Below are positions 25,937 through 34,109 of a DNA stretch of 64,000 bases, piece after piece. Position 1 is the stretch's first letter. Every line of letters starts with the position of its first letter. The stretch lies in contig NZ_JBNRLS010000002.1 of the NCBI RefSeq assembly GCF_050379415.1, forward strand, positions 682,001 through 746,000, written 5' to 3'. This stretch comes from Marinobacter sp050379415. Its GTDB lineage: Bacteria; Pseudomonadota; Gammaproteobacteria; Pseudomonadales; Oleiphilaceae. The notes beneath the pieces are model-generated. The model ran no database searches, had not been told where the DNA came from, and worked only from the letters and a program-made list of their open reading frames with translations. A program made the translations under genes and the position numbers.

Positions 25937-27061
25937 TCAGTCGCCCCGATCCGCGATGTAATCGGTAATGGCGGCGTAGAACTCCATCTCGTCGAAGTTG
26001 TCCGGGCCGACGCCGATAACATCCAGATGATCCTGGTTGATCACGTAGCTGGACGACGTCATCTGGGTACTGTTCGGATGGTTGATGTCGCTGACATAAC
26101 CCAATCCGCGCTGCTCCCAGGCGTAATCAAGACAGCCCCAGCACTCATAGTACTGCATGCGGTAGCCCTGCTGCTGGCTATTGATGCCAACCAGGCCATC
26201 GTCATCCCGGTCACCGGCATAGCCATCACCCTGGCCCGCGGCACCGTCACCGTTACAATCATCGTAACAGTAACCATCACCATCGATGTTGTAGATCAGC
26301 TCGGACAACAGCCACAACGCCGGATTCACCCCGCTGCCATTCTGCGCCGTCATCATGGACACCGAGTTGGCGACGTAGCTGGTGCTGGAAGGATACTTCT
26401 GGTTGAACGCCTTCATGCCGGTGGTTACACCATCGTTGGGATCGTAGTCGTTGTATACCAGCTGCTTGGCACCGGCGATCGCATCGTTGCCACTGCCGTA
26501 GACCACATTGCCATAGTAGTTGGCCAGGGTTTCAGTAATCGAATTGATGTAGTGATCCAGAACATACTTGGCCACCGGTGAACCCCGGTGCGGCGATGAG
26601 ACACTGACGTGGGTCTGAACAACACGGTAACCCTTACGCTCCCGCAGCAGGCGAGCGGCCTTGCGGGAATCGATACCGCCCTGGGAATGAGAAACGATAT
26701 TCACATGACTGGCACCGGAGGTGGCCATGTAGCTCTCGATGTTGTTCGCCAACTGGTAGCCGCGAACCTCGGAGCTCTGGAACGGAGTCACCGAGGAAAC
26801 AAAACTGCGCTGGTTATCATTGATATCGCCGTTGCAGTTCACTTCCAGGAACTTGTCACAGGGGTCGAGCACAAACGTGCCGTAGTCATCTCCCCAGTAA
26901 TCGTATCCCAGAATGTCGTCGAACCCGGCCATGCCATGGGCAAAAACCACCGGGTATTGAGTACGGTTGGCATCCCTTGCCAGGGTCGCAGGGGCGATCA
27001 CCATCCCGGTGACCAGGAGCATGACTGCGCCCACCCTTGTCAGGGCACTTTCGTTCTTCAT
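25937..27061 (-). CDS. secreted triacylglycerol lipase (family I type)
   Basis: 374 residues from the ATG at 27061 (AGAGG upstream); signal peptide about 1-28 ending ATLA. Seen: oxyanion-region motif YPVVFAHGMAG, nucleophile elbow SHSQGG (Ser126), Asp in DDDGLVG (about 288) and His345 in NQDHLD, the arrangement of Pseudomonas and Burkholderia lipases whose Ca2+ site lies around the His loop. An acidic, Gly-rich insert with two Cys (about 260-288) precedes the catalytic Asp, and CWGC lies after it. Divergent from the putative chaperone gene. The four-plus Cys residues suggest disulfides formed in the periplasm. Confidence 0.88.
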   Translation of the reverse strand: MKNESALTRVGAVMLLVTGMVIAPATLARDANRTQYPVVFAHGMAGFDDILGYDYWGDDYGTFVLDPCDKFLEVNCNGDINDNQRSFVSSVTPFQSSEVRGYQLANNIESYMATSGASHVNIVSHSQGGIDSRKAARLLRERKGYRVVQTHVSVSSPHRGSPVAKYVLDHYINSITETLANYYGNVVYGSGNDAIAGAKQLVYNDYDPNDGVTTGMKAFNQKYPSSTSYVANSVSMMTAQNGSGVNPALWLLSELIYNIDGDGYCYDDCNGDGAAGQGDGYAGDRDDDGLVGINSQQQGYRMQYYECWGCLDYAWEQRGLGYVSDINHPNSTQMTSSSYVINQDHLDVIGVGPDNFDEMEFYAAITDYIADRGD

Positions 27062-27313
27062 GGTATTAGCCTCTTGTTTTTTTTGTGAGCCTGACCACGG
27101 TACTGCTGCCTGATCCACCCGGACACAGGCAACCGGGGCGCCTAAATAGCAGGCAACCCATTTCTAGCCCATATCCTTTTGCCCCGTTGTGAGAAATGTC
27201 ACATCTGCAACAAATAGGTGATACCTTCTCATTTTTTTGTGGTGGCTCACACTGCAAAAAACCGGAGCCTGCTAGGTTTGAAGCCGGTTCATGACAACAA
27301 CTCAAAACAACCA

Positions 27314-28363
27314 ATGGTGACCGGTGTGAAAGTAAAGCCAATCCCGGTGCTGATAATCGGCTCGGCACTGATCGTTGCCCTGACCTATCAGTGGCTCGAG
27401 AGCGAAATGACCATAGCCGCCACCCCGGCTGCGGCCGCGCCACAGGAAACCAGGGAGTCGCAACCCGAAACGCCCTCACCCCGGGCTACTCCGACGCAGG
27501 AAGAGCCTGTCCTGAATGATGACCTCGAGGCGTTTCGGGAACGTTTGATGGCCCGGTTCGAGGGCCAGCTTGATCATCCGGGCGGCCAGGTACGGTTGCT
27601 GGAAGAATTGATGCGGTATCTCAACCAGTTCGACCCTGAGTACTGGCGAGAGAACCTTTCGGCGCTGTTGCTGAGCTGGTTTCCGGACCGTGGCGAGGAG
27701 CTTCTGAACAGAGCCGAGGCAATGATTGCCTATCAGGATTTCATGGAGCGGGAACAGTACTCGCTGCGTGCCATGGGGCCTGAAGAACGTCGCGACTTTA
27801 TCTGGGCCAAACGGAGGGAGCTTTTCGGCGTGGATGCCGATGAGATCTGGCAATCGGAGCTGCGTAATTATTCCCTGGGCCAGTCACTCAAGAACCTGGA
27901 CCAACAGCCTGGTCCCACCCTCGCCAAGGCCGAGGCGTACGCCCAGGCCATTCAGGACGCCTACGGCGACGAGGCTGCTCGGGTAATGGAGCGACGGCGC
28001 CAGGAACTGACCGATCGCTTTCTTTCTCTATCCACCGTTCAGCAATCATTACACGAGCAGGGACCGGAACAGCGTTACGAAACGCTACGTGGGATCCGCC
28101 AGCAACTCGGCATGGAAGAGCAGGCCCTCAACCGCTGGGATCAGCTCGACCGGACCCGGGACGACCGCTGGGTCCGGGGCGAAACCTATGAAACCAAACG
28201 GCAGGCCATCGTCAAAAAATACCAACCGGGACCTGAACGGGAAGAAGCTCTGGACAGCCTGAGCCGGGAAGTTTTCGGGGACGAAATGGCGACGATTATC
28301 CGGGATGAGGAGGCCGCCGGTTACTTTCGCTTTCAGGAAAGCCGCGTTTACGGTCAGAACTAG
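27314..28363 (+). CDS. membrane-anchored helical protein, candidate lipase chaperone
   Basis: 349 residues from the ATG at 27314; the frame is open from 27218 but the leader there is polar and poorly placed. One transmembrane helix (about 6-25), a Pro/Ala/Glu/Thr-rich linker (about 35-65), then an all-helical, strongly charged domain with no Cys. Length, topology and position next to a family I lipase gene match lipase-specific foldases (Lif), and ELFGVDADEIWQSE recalls Lif repeats. The usual foldase motif around FDYxLSA is not seen. Foldase is therefore an inference from context. Confidence 0.6.
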   Translation: MVTGVKVKPIPVLIIGSALIVALTYQWLESEMTIAATPAAAAPQETRESQPETPSPRATPTQEEPVLNDDLEAFRERLMARFEGQLDHPGGQVRLLEELMRYLNQFDPEYWRENLSALLLSWFPDRGEELLNRAEAMIAYQDFMEREQYSLRAMGPEERRDFIWAKRRELFGVDADEIWQSELRNYSLGQSLKNLDQQPGPTLAKAEAYAQAIQDAYGDEAARVMERRRQELTDRFLSLSTVQQSLHEQGPEQRYETLRGIRQQLGMEEQALNRWDQLDRTRDDRWVRGETYETKRQAIVKKYQPGPEREEALDSLSREVFGDEMATIIRDEEAAGYFRFQESRVYGQN

Positions 28364-28477
28364 CGGAAAGGACTCGGCCCGACATGAACTGGTCAGCTAT
28401 TGAATCCAGCAAGAGGTGTGGCATCCTTGAGCCTTTGCGCAAGCTCGGGTGGTCATCGCCGTCGGGAGGAAATAATC

Positions 28478-29362
28478 ATGACATCACAGGCTACCGGTTA
28501 CCTGGCCGACACACCGCTGATACTCGGGATGATGCGACTTCTGGATCACCCGCAACTGCACGCTCCCAAGACCCTGGCGGCCTGGATTGAAAGCCAGCTG
28601 GAACGGGGCCTGGATGTTTTCGATCACGCCGACATCTATGGCGATGGCGAGTGCGAACGCCTGTTCGGTGAGGCATTGGCAGCTTATCCGGGCCTGCGTG
28701 ACAAGATTCGCATCATTACCAAGACGGGGATCGTGCTGGCTGACCAGGACACCAGCCAATGGCAGACCAAACACTACCGGGCCGAAGCAGACCATGTATC
28801 CGGGGCCATAAACCGGGCTTTGGGGAGACTCCGGGTTGAGCAGGTGGACACCTTCCTCATCCATCGCCCGGACCCGCTGATGGAAGCCGAGTCCGTAGCC
28901 AGGGCGCTGGAAGACGCCGTCAGTTCCGGGAAGGTCCGCCATATCGGTGTCTCCAATTTCCGACCAGAGCAGTGGCGATGGCTGCAGAAGAACACCGATC
29001 TGCCACTGGTCTGCAACCAGGCCGAGCTGTCACTTGCCCACGCAGAGCCTTTGTTTGACGGCACCCATGAGGCCCAGCTCAACGACCGGTTGCGCTGGTT
29101 GGCCTGGTCCCCCCTGGGCGGCGGTAAACTGGCCGGGCACCTGCCCGGGGATCTATTGGAAACAGCACGGGAGCAGACCGGGCTGTCCGAAACCTCCCTG
29201 GCAATCGCCTGGATCGGCCAGATTCCTGGAAAACCGATTCCGGTTCTCGGAAGCATGAACGAAGAGCGGATCAAGGCGGCTCTGGAAGGCTGCGGCTCGG
29301 CATTGCCACGGCCCCTCTGGTTCGCCCTGCTCGAGGCGGTTCGTGGCCGGCGGGTGCCCTGA
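28478..29362 (+). CDS. aldo/keto reductase family oxidoreductase
   Basis: 294 residues from the ATG at 28478, set by GGAGGAAATAATC. TIM-barrel NAD(P)H-dependent reductase: catalytic Asp and Tyr in FDHADIYGDGECE, Lys in ITKTGI and His in TFLIHRPDPLM, then GVSNFRPEQW. The length and the motif layout resemble YdhF-type reductases. The substrate is unknown. No operon partner is visible: the next gene has its own regulatory region 177 bp on. Confidence 0.9.
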   Translation: MTSQATGYLADTPLILGMMRLLDHPQLHAPKTLAAWIESQLERGLDVFDHADIYGDGECERLFGEALAAYPGLRDKIRIITKTGIVLADQDTSQWQTKHYRAEADHVSGAINRALGRLRVEQVDTFLIHRPDPLMEAESVARALEDAVSSGKVRHIGVSNFRPEQWRWLQKNTDLPLVCNQAELSLAHAEPLFDGTHEAQLNDRLRWLAWSPLGGGKLAGHLPGDLLETAREQTGLSETSLAIAWIGQIPGKPIPVLGSMNEERIKAALEGCGSALPRPLWFALLEAVRGRRVP

Positions 29363-29381
29363 TCGGACCAAACAAGGACGT

Positions 29382-29395
29382 TTGATATACATCAA
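29382..29395. promoter_or_regulatory. perfect Anr/Fnr box
   Basis: TTGATATACATCAA matches the consensus TTGAT-N4-ATCAA at all ten defined positions. It lies 145 bp upstream of the periplasmic binding protein ATG and 20 bp after the aldo/keto reductase stop. Possible -10 element TATTAT at 29446-29451, which would put the box near -70 (class I position). An oxygen-controlled promoter is inferred. Confidence 0.75.
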
Positions 29396-29539
29396 CTGCC
29401 TACAAACTGTTACGGAAATTTCCACCTTAGTCCCATTGTTGGCCTTATTATCTGCGTTGACACTAACGTGCGCGTAAAAACAACAATCAGAAATCACCTT
29501 TCACCCTATCGGTGAATTTGCTTCTGGAGGCCAATTTCC

Positions 29540-30790
29540 ATGACTTTGAGAAAAGTCCTGTTTTCTGCGTGCCTGCTTATGCTGGCAGGCTCCACTGTTT
29601 ATGCCGAGACCCTCAAGATCGGGCTGAACTATCCCCAGACCGGGCGCTACAAGGATCAGGGCCTGCAGCAGCGGCTTGGCGCCTTCCTGGCCGTGGACGA
29701 AATCAACAAGGCCGGCGGCGTGATGGGACAACCGCTGGAGCTGGTCATCCGCAACACCCGGGGTGAACCCAAGCAGGGGGCGGAAAACACCGCCGAACTG
29801 ATTGACCGGGAGGGCGCGAAGATGGTGTTCGGCGGCGTATCCAGCGCCGTTGCCATCGCCTCGGGCAAGGCTGCCCGTGACCGGGACACCATCTACTTCG
29901 GCACCCTCACGTACTCCAATGCCACCACCGGCGCTGAAGGCCACGAGTACATGTTTCGTGAGCCCTACAACGCCTGGATGACCGCCAAGGCCCTGAGCCA
30001 GTACCTCGGCCGCAATCATGCCAATGAGGAGTATTTCTACATCACCGCCGACTACACCTGGGGCTGGTCTGTCGAGGAATCCGTGCGCAAATTCTCGGGC
30101 ACAGAGGATACCAACGCCCACCAGGGCGTGAAGACCCCCTTCCCCCGCGCGCTGATCTCGGATTTCCGCGGCGCCCTGGAACAGGCCATGGCAAGTGACG
30201 CCAAGGTCCTGATGCTGGTGCTGTTCGGTGATGACATGGTCCGGGCCCTGAACGTGGCGTACGAGATGGGCGTTCTCGACAAAATGCAGGTTGTGGTGCC
30301 GAACCTGACACTGGGCATGGCACGGCAGGTCGGCCCGACCATCATGTCCGGCATCGTCGGCGCCTCACCCTGGGTCTGGAACCTGCCGTACGAGAAGAAC
30401 TATACCCGTGGCAAGGAATTTGTCGAAGCCTTCTCCCAACGTTACGAGATGCGCCCGTCCACCTCTGCCGCCTCGGCCTATAGCATCATCTATCAGTACA
30501 AGGATGCCGTGGAGCGCGCAGGCACCACCAACAGCAGATCGGTCATCGGCGCCCTGGAGGGTCACCATTACACCCTGCTGAAGGACGAGCAGTACTGGCG
30601 CGAGTTTGACCACCAGAATGTCCAGACCGTGCACGTGGTGAAGGTCAAGGACCGGAACACCATCGTGGCGGACGAGTACAGCTCCGATTACTTCGACATC
30701 ATTGACTCCATGCCCGGAGATGAAGCCGCCCAGACCCGCGAGGAATGGGAAGAGCGCCGCCGCGAGGCCGGCAAACCCACCCGCCTCTGA
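29540..30790 (+). CDS. periplasmic ABC-type substrate-binding protein (branched-chain amino acid/amide class)
   Basis: 416 residues: signal peptide (cut after VYA, about 21), then a type I periplasmic binding fold of the Leu/Ile/Val-urea-amide class: LKIGLNYPQTGRYKDQG, AVDEINKAGGVMGQPLELVI, GAKMVFGGVSSAVAIASG, DYTWGWSVEES. The start is set by TGGAGG. The acidic-basic C-terminal tail (EEWEERRREAGKPTRL) is unusual. No permease or ATPase gene is adjacent, so it is an orphan; it may serve a distant transporter or a sensor. The upstream Anr box suggests expression at low oxygen. Confidence 0.88.
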   Translation: MTLRKVLFSACLLMLAGSTVYAETLKIGLNYPQTGRYKDQGLQQRLGAFLAVDEINKAGGVMGQPLELVIRNTRGEPKQGAENTAELIDREGAKMVFGGVSSAVAIASGKAARDRDTIYFGTLTYSNATTGAEGHEYMFREPYNAWMTAKALSQYLGRNHANEEYFYITADYTWGWSVEESVRKFSGTEDTNAHQGVKTPFPRALISDFRGALEQAMASDAKVLMLVLFGDDMVRALNVAYEMGVLDKMQVVVPNLTLGMARQVGPTIMSGIVGASPWVWNLPYEKNYTRGKEFVEAFSQRYEMRPSTSAASAYSIIYQYKDAVERAGTTNSRSVIGALEGHHYTLLKDEQYWREFDHQNVQTVHVVKVKDRNTIVADEYSSDYFDIIDSMPGDEAAQTREEWEERRREAGKPTRL

Positions 30791-30821
30791 ACCCGGCTAC
30801 TCCGTCCACGGAGTAACGCAC

Positions 30822-30858
30822 CGGGCGGGGCATCAGTCCCGCCCGCCTCTTCCTTCCG
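30822..30858 (+). terminator. likely terminator after the binding-protein gene
   Basis: CGGGCGGG (30822-30829) pairs with CCCGCCCG (30838-30845), followed by the pyrimidine-rich CCTCTTCCTTCC. Stable stem, imperfect T tract. Confidence 0.55.
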
Positions 30859-30970
30859 GTCTTCCTCCCCGCAATCATCGGTTAAGTCGTTAAAAAGCTG
30901 CAGAACGCCTCCCGAACCACTAAACTCGATGCAGATTCCATACAGTCGACTGGCAGGAGGCAACCGGATA

Positions 30971-32512
30971 ATGACAGGGAAGCAGGATGACTACGATGTG
31001 GTGGTCGTTGGTGGTGGTGTCAACGGTACCGGCATTGCTATGGATGCCGCCGGGCGGGGGCTGAACGTCCTGCTGTGCGAAATGAACGACCTTGCCTCGG
31101 CCACGTCGTCCTCCAGCAGCAAACTCATCCACGGTGGCCTGCGCTATCTCGAGCACTACGAGTTCAGGCTGGTGCGCGAAGCCCTGGCAGAGCGCGAAGC
31201 CCTGCTGCGCAATTCACCCCATATCATGTGGCCCATGCGCTTCCGCCTGCCACACCAGCCTCACCTGCGCCCGGCCTGGATGATCCGTACCGGACTCTTC
31301 CTTTACGACCACCTGGCCAAGCGGGAACTGCTGCCCGGCTCCCGCGCTATCAGTTTTGATGAGAGCGACCCGCTGAAGCCGGAAATCACCCGCGGCTTTG
31401 AATACTCCGATGGCTGGGTGGATGACGCCCGACTGGTGGTCCTGACTGCGCGCAAGGCACAACAATGCGGTGCAACCATTCTGCCCCGGACCAAATGTGT
31501 CAGGGCAGACCGGGGTGCTGACTACTGGTCCGTCACCCTCCGCAACACCCTCGACGGAAGCGAACGCCAGGTTACCGCCAGGGTGGTGGTCAACGCCACG
31601 GGTCCCTGGGTCAGCCGGTTGTTCCGGGAAACCCTTTCCATGCCGGCACCGAAAATGATCCGCATGGTCAAGGGCAGTCACATCGTAGTGCCCCGGCTCA
31701 ACAAGGGAACGGAAGCCTACATCCTGCAGAACGAAGACGACCGCATCGTGTTCGTGATCCCCTACGAGGACAGCTTCTCGCTGGTCGGCACAACGGATGT
31801 GGATTACGAGGGTGACCCCCGGGAGGCCAAGATTTCTCCGGAGGAAACACACTACCTTCTGAAAATCGTCAACGATTATTTCAAGCGGCAGCTGTCGCCC
31901 GAGGATGTCGTCTGGTCCTACTCCGGGGTGCGGCCGCTGATGGACGACGAGGAAGGTGACGCCCAAAAAGCTTCACGGGACTATTCGTTCGAAGTGACCA
32001 GGGAAAAGGACAAGGCGCCCCTGATTTCCGTATTCGGAGGCAAGATCACAACCTACCGAAAACTGGCTGAGGCAGCTACGGACAAGCTGTGCCAGCTCTT
32101 CCCCGGGGCCGGCAAGCCCTGGACCCGGAATGCGGTGCTGCCAGGAGGTGACTTCGACGATCACGAGTCCCTCAGTCGCAAACTCCAGTCCGACTTCCCC
32201 TGGCTGGCACCGGACATTATCAGCCGTTATGTGCGGACCTATGGCACGGCTGCCTACCAGTTCCTCAGTGACTGTCAGTCCATGGAGGACCTCGGGGTAT
32301 GCTTTACCGGAAACCTCTTCCGGGTCGAGGTGGACTACCTGATCCGATACGAATGGGCCATGACATCAGAGGATATTCTCTGGCGCCGCACGAAACAGGG
32401 ACTGTTTGCAACAGAGGCCGATATTCAGTCGCTGGACCAATACCTCGGCCAACTACGCCAGGAGCAGGAAGCAATCCGGAGCTCAGACCAACCGGTACCG
32501 GCCGGTCACTGA
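30971..32512 (+). CDS. glpD: aerobic glycerol-3-phosphate dehydrogenase
   Basis: FAD-dependent, membrane-associated enzyme converting glycerol-3-phosphate to dihydroxyacetone phosphate with electrons to quinone. The ATG at 30971 follows AGGAGG by 10 bp and gives 513 residues, close to the family. Seen: FAD Rossmann motif VVVVGGGVNGTGIAMDAAG (residues 9-27), SSKLIHGGLRYLEHYEF (substrate and FAD region) and the C-terminal helical domain. glpF, glpK and glpR are not in the window. The last 7 bp overlap the convergent glycosylase gene. Confidence 0.96.
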   Translation: MTGKQDDYDVVVVGGGVNGTGIAMDAAGRGLNVLLCEMNDLASATSSSSSKLIHGGLRYLEHYEFRLVREALAEREALLRNSPHIMWPMRFRLPHQPHLRPAWMIRTGLFLYDHLAKRELLPGSRAISFDESDPLKPEITRGFEYSDGWVDDARLVVLTARKAQQCGATILPRTKCVRADRGADYWSVTLRNTLDGSERQVTARVVVNATGPWVSRLFRETLSMPAPKMIRMVKGSHIVVPRLNKGTEAYILQNEDDRIVFVIPYEDSFSLVGTTDVDYEGDPREAKISPEETHYLLKIVNDYFKRQLSPEDVVWSYSGVRPLMDDEEGDAQKASRDYSFEVTREKDKAPLISVFGGKITTYRKLAEAATDKLCQLFPGAGKPWTRNAVLPGGDFDDHESLSRKLQSDFPWLAPDIISRYVRTYGTAAYQFLSDCQSMEDLGVCFTGNLFRVEVDYLIRYEWAMTSEDILWRRTKQGLFATEADIQSLDQYLGQLRQEQEAIRSSDQPVPAGH

Positions 32513-33117
32513 GTGTCGTCGCCGTCAAGCACCTCGCTGATCCGTTCCTGCATTGCCGGCACCACGTCCTGCTCGAACCAGGGGTTGTTCCTCAACCAGA
32601 GATTGTTCCGTGGGCTGGGGTGTGGCATCGGGATGATATCGGGCCAGTACCGGCGCCATGCCCGAACATTCTCTGTCACCGAACGGTGTTGATCTTTCAG
32701 GTGCCAGGCATGGGCGTACTGCCCGATCAGGAGGGTCAGGCGGATGTCGGGTAACCGCGCCAGCAGGGCCTCCCGCCAGGCATCAGCACACTCCGGGCGC
32801 GGAGGCAGATCGCCGGATCTTCCGGTGCCCGGATAACAGAACCCCATAGGCAGGATCGCCATTTTCTGTTCGTCGTAGAAGGTATCCCGAGTCACACCCA
32901 TCCATTGCCGGAGCCGGTCCCCGCTGGGATCGTTGAACGGCAGGCCGGTCTCATGGACCCGCCGCCCTGGCGCCTGTCCCACCACCAGAATCCGCGACGA
33001 TTCGCTCAACTGGACCACCGGGCGGGGGCCAAGTGGTAATACATCGTTGCAGATCGTGCAGGCACGCACCCGCCGTACCAGTTCATCGAACGCTATTCTA
33101 CCCAGATCATCCGTCAT
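32506..33117 (-). CDS. uracil-DNA glycosylase superfamily protein
   Basis: 203 residues. An N-terminal Cys pair in VRACTICNDVLPLGPRP, the motif ILVVGQAPGRRVHETGLPFND (phosphate/uracil pocket, GxAPG) and the C-terminal PMPHPSPRNNLWL (HPS loop) place it in the uracil-DNA glycosylase superfamily. Only two Cys residues are in the N-terminal position and no complete four-Cys Fe-S set is evident, so family 4 or 5 is not assured. Activity and substrate are unproven. Overlaps glpD tail-to-tail by 7 bp. Confidence 0.8.
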   Translation of the reverse strand: MTDDLGRIAFDELVRRVRACTICNDVLPLGPRPVVQLSESSRILVVGQAPGRRVHETGLPFNDPSGDRLRQWMGVTRDTFYDEQKMAILPMGFCYPGTGRSGDLPPRPECADAWREALLARLPDIRLTLLIGQYAHAWHLKDQHRSVTENVRAWRRYWPDIIPMPHPSPRNNLWLRNNPWFEQDVVPAMQERISEVLDGDDTQ

Positions 33118-33143
33118 GCTAGCCGCCTGTTATCCAAGTAGGC

Positions 33144-34109
33144 TCAGACCTCGGGATTGCCCAATGCCTCGGCGGCTCCGAGCAGGCCGGTATAAGGTTC
33201 CGTCACTACGTATACCGGCGTGTATTCGAGCAACGGGCGCATCCGGCCCTTATCCTCGAATCCGTTCCGGAACGGGCTTTCCAGGAAAAAGTCCAGGAAC
33301 CGCGGCAGTATGCCACCGCACAGGTATACCCCGCCCAGGCTGCCGAGGGTCAATACGCCGTTACCTGCGGTACGCCCAAGGATCTCACAGAAATGCCGGA
33401 GCGTTTCCCGCGCCAGCGGTTCATTTTCCCCGGTGGCTGCCGCCGTGACTTTCTCCGGAGCATCCAATGGGGCAGCGACCCCCTTTATCTCGGCATGGGC
33501 CTGATAGAGATTGAGCAACCCCTGACCACACAGGATCCGCTCCACGGAAACCCGTCCGAAACGGGCCTTGAGAATACGGAGAATGTCCATTTCGACATCA
33601 TCCGTGGGGGCAAAATCCACATGGCCACCCTCCGTCATCAGCGGCACCCACCCTTTCTTGATCGGCACCAGGCCGGAGACACCCAAACCGGTACCCGGCC
33701 CCATCACCAGACGCGGCCGGCGCGGATCGCCCGGGCCACCGCACACATGCACCAGGTTGGCCTCGGACACGTGCGGCACACCCAGCGCCATGGCGGTGAA
33801 ATCATTGATCACCTTGAACGCGGACCAGCCGAACTGCTGGCGAACTTCCTCGGTATCGAACCGCCAGTGGTTGTTGGTCATCCGGATCTGCGTGCCGCGA
33901 ACCGGCGAGGCCACCGCAAGACAGGCCTGGCTGACGGACTGGACGCCAACCTTTTGCAGGTAGTCGACGACCGCCTGATCGAGGTTGTCGTAATCGCCGC
34001 ACGCCAGGACTTCGATGGCCTGCGGCTGGACATCCCCCTGCTCCACCAGGGCGAAACGCGCGTTGGTGCCCCCGATATCGCCAACCAGGGAATAGTGTTT
34101 TGCCGTCAT
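33144..34109 (-). CDS. glk: glucokinase
   Basis: Phosphorylates glucose to glucose-6-phosphate with ATP, feeding zwf. 321 residues from the ATG at 34109, which overlaps the edd stop (ATGA). Seen: phosphate-1 motif GDIGGTNARFAL at the N-terminus, the catalytic region FKVINDFTAMALG, and VMGPGTGLGVSGLVP. These mark the bacterial Glk family rather than the ROK group. Cotranscribed and probably translationally coupled with edd. Confidence 0.95.
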   Translation of the reverse strand: MTAKHYSLVGDIGGTNARFALVEQGDVQPQAIEVLACGDYDNLDQAVVDYLQKVGVQSVSQACLAVASPVRGTQIRMTNNHWRFDTEEVRQQFGWSAFKVINDFTAMALGVPHVSEANLVHVCGGPGDPRRPRLVMGPGTGLGVSGLVPIKKGWVPLMTEGGHVDFAPTDDVEMDILRILKARFGRVSVERILCGQGLLNLYQAHAEIKGVAAPLDAPEKVTAAATGENEPLARETLRHFCEILGRTAGNGVLTLGSLGGVYLCGGILPRFLDFFLESPFRNGFEDKGRMRPLLEYTPVYVVTEPYTGLLGAAEALGNPEV

